DNA from: an uncultured Alphaproteobacteria bacterium
GTDB taxonomy: Bacteria; Pseudomonadota; Alphaproteobacteria; RF32; CAG-239
Direction of reading: 5' to 3'
DNA length: 14,931 bases
Assembly: GCA_934254925.1 (NCBI GenBank)
Contig: CAKQMD010000033.1
Location: 1 to 14,931 of the forward strand
Position numbers and translations under genes: made by a program. The notes below the pieces were generated by a model, which had not been told where the DNA came from, made no database searches, and worked only from the letters and a program-made list of their open reading frames with translations. Every line of letters starts with the position of its first letter. The stretch's first letter is position 1. Of this stretch, positions 13,157-14,931 are shown piece by piece.

Positions 13157-14794
13157 ATGTCTGAAAATACAAAATTTATTTTTATTACCGGCGGTGTCGT
13201 CTCCTCGCTTGGCAAAGGCCTGGCTTCGGCCTCTTTGGCCTCGATTTTGCAATCTCGCGGCTTTAAAGTGCGCATGCGCAAGCTGGATCCTTACCTGAAT
13301 GTGGATCCCGGTACCATGAGCCCGTATCAGCACGGCGAAGTCTATGTGACCGACGACGGTGCCGAGACGGATCTTGACCTCGGGCATTATGAACGTTTTT
13401 CCGGCGTTGCTTGCCATAAGACAGACAGTATCACAACCGGCAAGATCTATCAACGGGTCATTGATAAAGAACGCCACGGCGACTACCTCGGCGCGACCAT
13501 TCAGGTGATCCCGCATGTGACCAATGAGATCAAAGATTTTATCCTTTCAGACATCAGCAACGAAGACTTTGTGCTGTGCGAGATCGGCGGTACCGTCGGC
13601 GATATTGAAGGCCAACCCTATCTTGAGGCGATTCGCCAAGTCGCTTATGACCTGGGTCGCGAACGTTCCATGTTTATTCATGTCACGCTTTTGCCCTATA
13701 TCCCGACGGCCGGTGAGTTGAAAACCAAACCGACGCAGCACTCGGTAAAAAAGTTGCAGGAATACGGCATCCAGCCGGATATGCTGCTCTGCCGCTCCCA
13801 ATGTCCGATTCCTCAAAACGAGAAAAGGAAAATTGCGCTGTTTTGCAACATCCGCGAAGAAAACGTCATTGCCGCGTTGGACGCCAACAGCATTTACCAA
13901 GTGCCGATTGCTTATTCCCATGAGGGGATTGACATCCAGGTTTGTAAACATTTTGGCCTGGAATGCTCTCAACCGGCGGATTTGAGCAAGTGGGAAAAAA
14001 TCGTCGAAACCCTGCGTTGCCCGGAAGGAGAGGTCAAAATTGCAGTTGTCGGCAAATATACCCAGCTTCTGGAGGCTTACAAGTCGCTTAACGAAGCTTT
14101 GACCCATGGCGGAATTGCCAACAAATACAAAGTTCGCGTCAAATGGATTGATTCCGAACTGTTGGAACAGTCGGATGCGGAGACTTATTTGAACGAAGTC
14201 TCTGCCATTCTCGTTCCCGGCGGTTTTGGCGCCCGGGGTACCGAAGGCAAGATGATTGCCATTCGCTATGCCAGAGAGCATAAAATTCCATTTTTGGGCA
14301 TTTGTTTCGGCATGCAGATGGCGGTGATTGAAACAATGCGTCACGTTGCCGGAATCCCGACCGCCGGAACCACCGAATTTGGCAATGCCTGCGAACCGGT
14401 TGTCGGCCTGATGACGGAATGGGATAAAGCCGGCGCCAAAGAAATCCGCCACAAAGACGGTGATTTGGGCGGGACCATGCGTTTGGGCGCTTATCCTTGC
14501 GTTTTGGCGGAAAATAGTCTGGCGCGCCGCATTTACGGTACGGATAAGATCTCGGAGCGGCATCGGCATCGCTATGAGGTGAACCTGAAATATGAAAATC
14601 AGCTTAAACAAGCCGGAATGATCATCTCCGGAAAATCTCCCGACGGCAAATTGCCTGAAATCGTCGAAATTCCGAACCATCCTTGGTTTGTTGCCGTGCA
14701 GTTCCACCCCGAGCTGAAATCCAAACCCTTTGATCCGCACCCGCTGTTTGTTTCTTTTGTAAAAGCGGCGATTGATAAAAGCCGGCTGCTTTAA
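13157..14794 (+). CDS. pyrG: CTP synthase (glutamine-hydrolysing)
   Basis: A 545-residue cytoplasmic enzyme that makes CTP from UTP, ATP and glutamine, the last step of pyrimidine nucleotide synthesis. The N-terminal synthetase domain (about 1-270) begins with the P-loop-like TGGVVSSLGKGLASASL and includes LDPYLNVDPGTMSPYQHGEV, GAETDLDLGHYERF and CEIGGTVGDIEG. The C-terminal class I glutamine amidotransferase domain (about 295-545) has the oxyanion segment PGGFGARG, the nucleophile C383 in GICFGMQ, and H517 and E519 in QFHPE. The length matches the family. AAGGA lies 8 bases before the ATG. The gene normally precedes kdsA and eno in alphaproteobacteria; here it is followed at once by a convergent flagellin gene whose stop codon overlaps its own. 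Confidence 0.98.
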   Translation: MSENTKFIFITGGVVSSLGKGLASASLASILQSRGFKVRMRKLDPYLNVDPGTMSPYQHGEVYVTDDGAETDLDLGHYERFSGVACHKTDSITTGKIYQRVIDKERHGDYLGATIQVIPHVTNEIKDFILSDISNEDFVLCEIGGTVGDIEGQPYLEAIRQVAYDLGRERSMFIHVTLLPYIPTAGELKTKPTQHSVKKLQEYGIQPDMLLCRSQCPIPQNEKRKIALFCNIREENVIAALDANSIYQVPIAYSHEGIDIQVCKHFGLECSQPADLSKWEKIVETLRCPEGEVKIAVVGKYTQLLEAYKSLNEALTHGGIANKYKVRVKWIDSELLEQSDAETYLNEVSAILVPGGFGARGTEGKMIAIRYAREHKIPFLGICFGMQMAVIETMRHVAGIPTAGTTEFGNACEPVVGLMTEWDKAGAKEIRHKDGDLGGTMRLGAYPCVLAENSLARRIYGTDKISERHRHRYEVNLKYENQLKQAGMIISGKSPDGKLPEIVEIPNHPWFVAVQFHPELKSKPFDPHPLFVSFVKAAIDKSRLL

Positions 14795-14931
14795 AACAAT
14801 TTGAGGATTGATTGGCTGGCTTGAGAAGCGAGCGACAAAGAATTAACGGCCAGTTGCTGCCTTGTTTGCAAAGCCAGCATATTGGCCGATTCCTCGTTCA
14901 TGTCGGCAAGCGTGAGCTTGTCGGCGCCTTC
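14791..14931 (-). CDS. Flagellin, copy C (C-terminal end only; 5' part outside window)
   Basis: Read on the minus strand, the last 141 bases encode 46 residues plus a stop, beginning EGADKLTLADMNEESANML and ending SLASQASQSILKLF. The peptide is identical to the end of copy B and differs from copy A by a single residue (V for I). At the DNA level it differs from both at several synonymous positions, so it is a third, separate paralogue. It is convergent with pyrG: its TAA occupies 14791-14793 and that of pyrG 14792-14794. No terminator hairpin can lie between the two genes, unlike after copies A and B. The frame is open to the window edge, and the N-terminal and central domains are not visible. 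Confidence 0.92.
   Translation of the reverse strand, partial: EGADKLTLADMNEESANMLALQTRQQLAVNSLSLASQASQSILKLF

Noticed and set aside
13547..14740. A 397-residue minus-strand frame opposite pyrG
   Set aside because: It is a complementary-strand shadow of the highly conserved pyrG gene; long antisense frames are common at this codon composition.

Overview
The window looks like a chromosomal segment of an alphaproteobacterium with a fermentative or microaerophilic-to-anaerobic lifestyle. Two lines support this. First, the right half carries a divergent ppiD / tpiA-secG-pyrG arrangement, a gene order typical of Alphaproteobacteria, and the flagellin ends (a DNPSSYYTA-like N-terminal motif and a SLASQASQSILKLF C-terminus) are of the alphaproteobacterial type. 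Second, the left half carries anaerobe-type oxygen-defence genes (rubrerythrin, a PerR-type Fur regulator, an FprA flavodiiron protein) and hydE, a maturase for [FeFe]-hydrogenase. A gut or sediment member of a Rhodospirillales-like lineage would fit, but species identity cannot be read from the sequence.

Layout: (1) 1-1389, the 3' part of a flagellin gene (copy A) with a terminator. (2) 1441-3687, an oxygen-stress cluster: rbr and perR leftward as an operon, fprA rightward, with a shared 124-bp divergent promoter region holding a Fur/PerR-like box. (3) 3793-3957, a probable 54-residue membrane-anchored small protein with its own terminator. (4) 4056-6549, a MATE exporter and hydE, both leftward. 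(5) 6686-7834, a two-gene rightward unit of unknown function: a CxxC membrane protein and a helical soluble protein. (6) 8027-9850, a complete 607-residue flagellin (copy B) with a beta-helix-like central domain. (7) 9909-11789 ppiD leftward, and 11962-14794 tpiA-secG-pyrG rightward. (8) 14791-14931, the C-terminal end of a third flagellin (copy C) on the minus strand, whose stop codon overlaps that of pyrG.

The most unusual feature is the dispersed flagellin family. Copies A and B share a 457-bp block with no mismatch, covering most of the presumed surface-exposed domain. The sequence on both sides of that block has diverged, including many synonymous changes in the normally conserved C-terminal region. 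This pattern indicates recent gene conversion. Just upstream of the block lies a hypervariable tract that differs between the copies and differs in length by 21 bp. Copies B and C are inverted with respect to each other around the housekeeping block, and both window edges fall inside flagellin copies, so further copies are likely nearby.

No tRNA, rRNA, CRISPR array, transposase or integrase gene was recognised. Apart from the 3688-4055 gap, discussed under the small gene there, no stretch longer than 300 bases lacks a gene.
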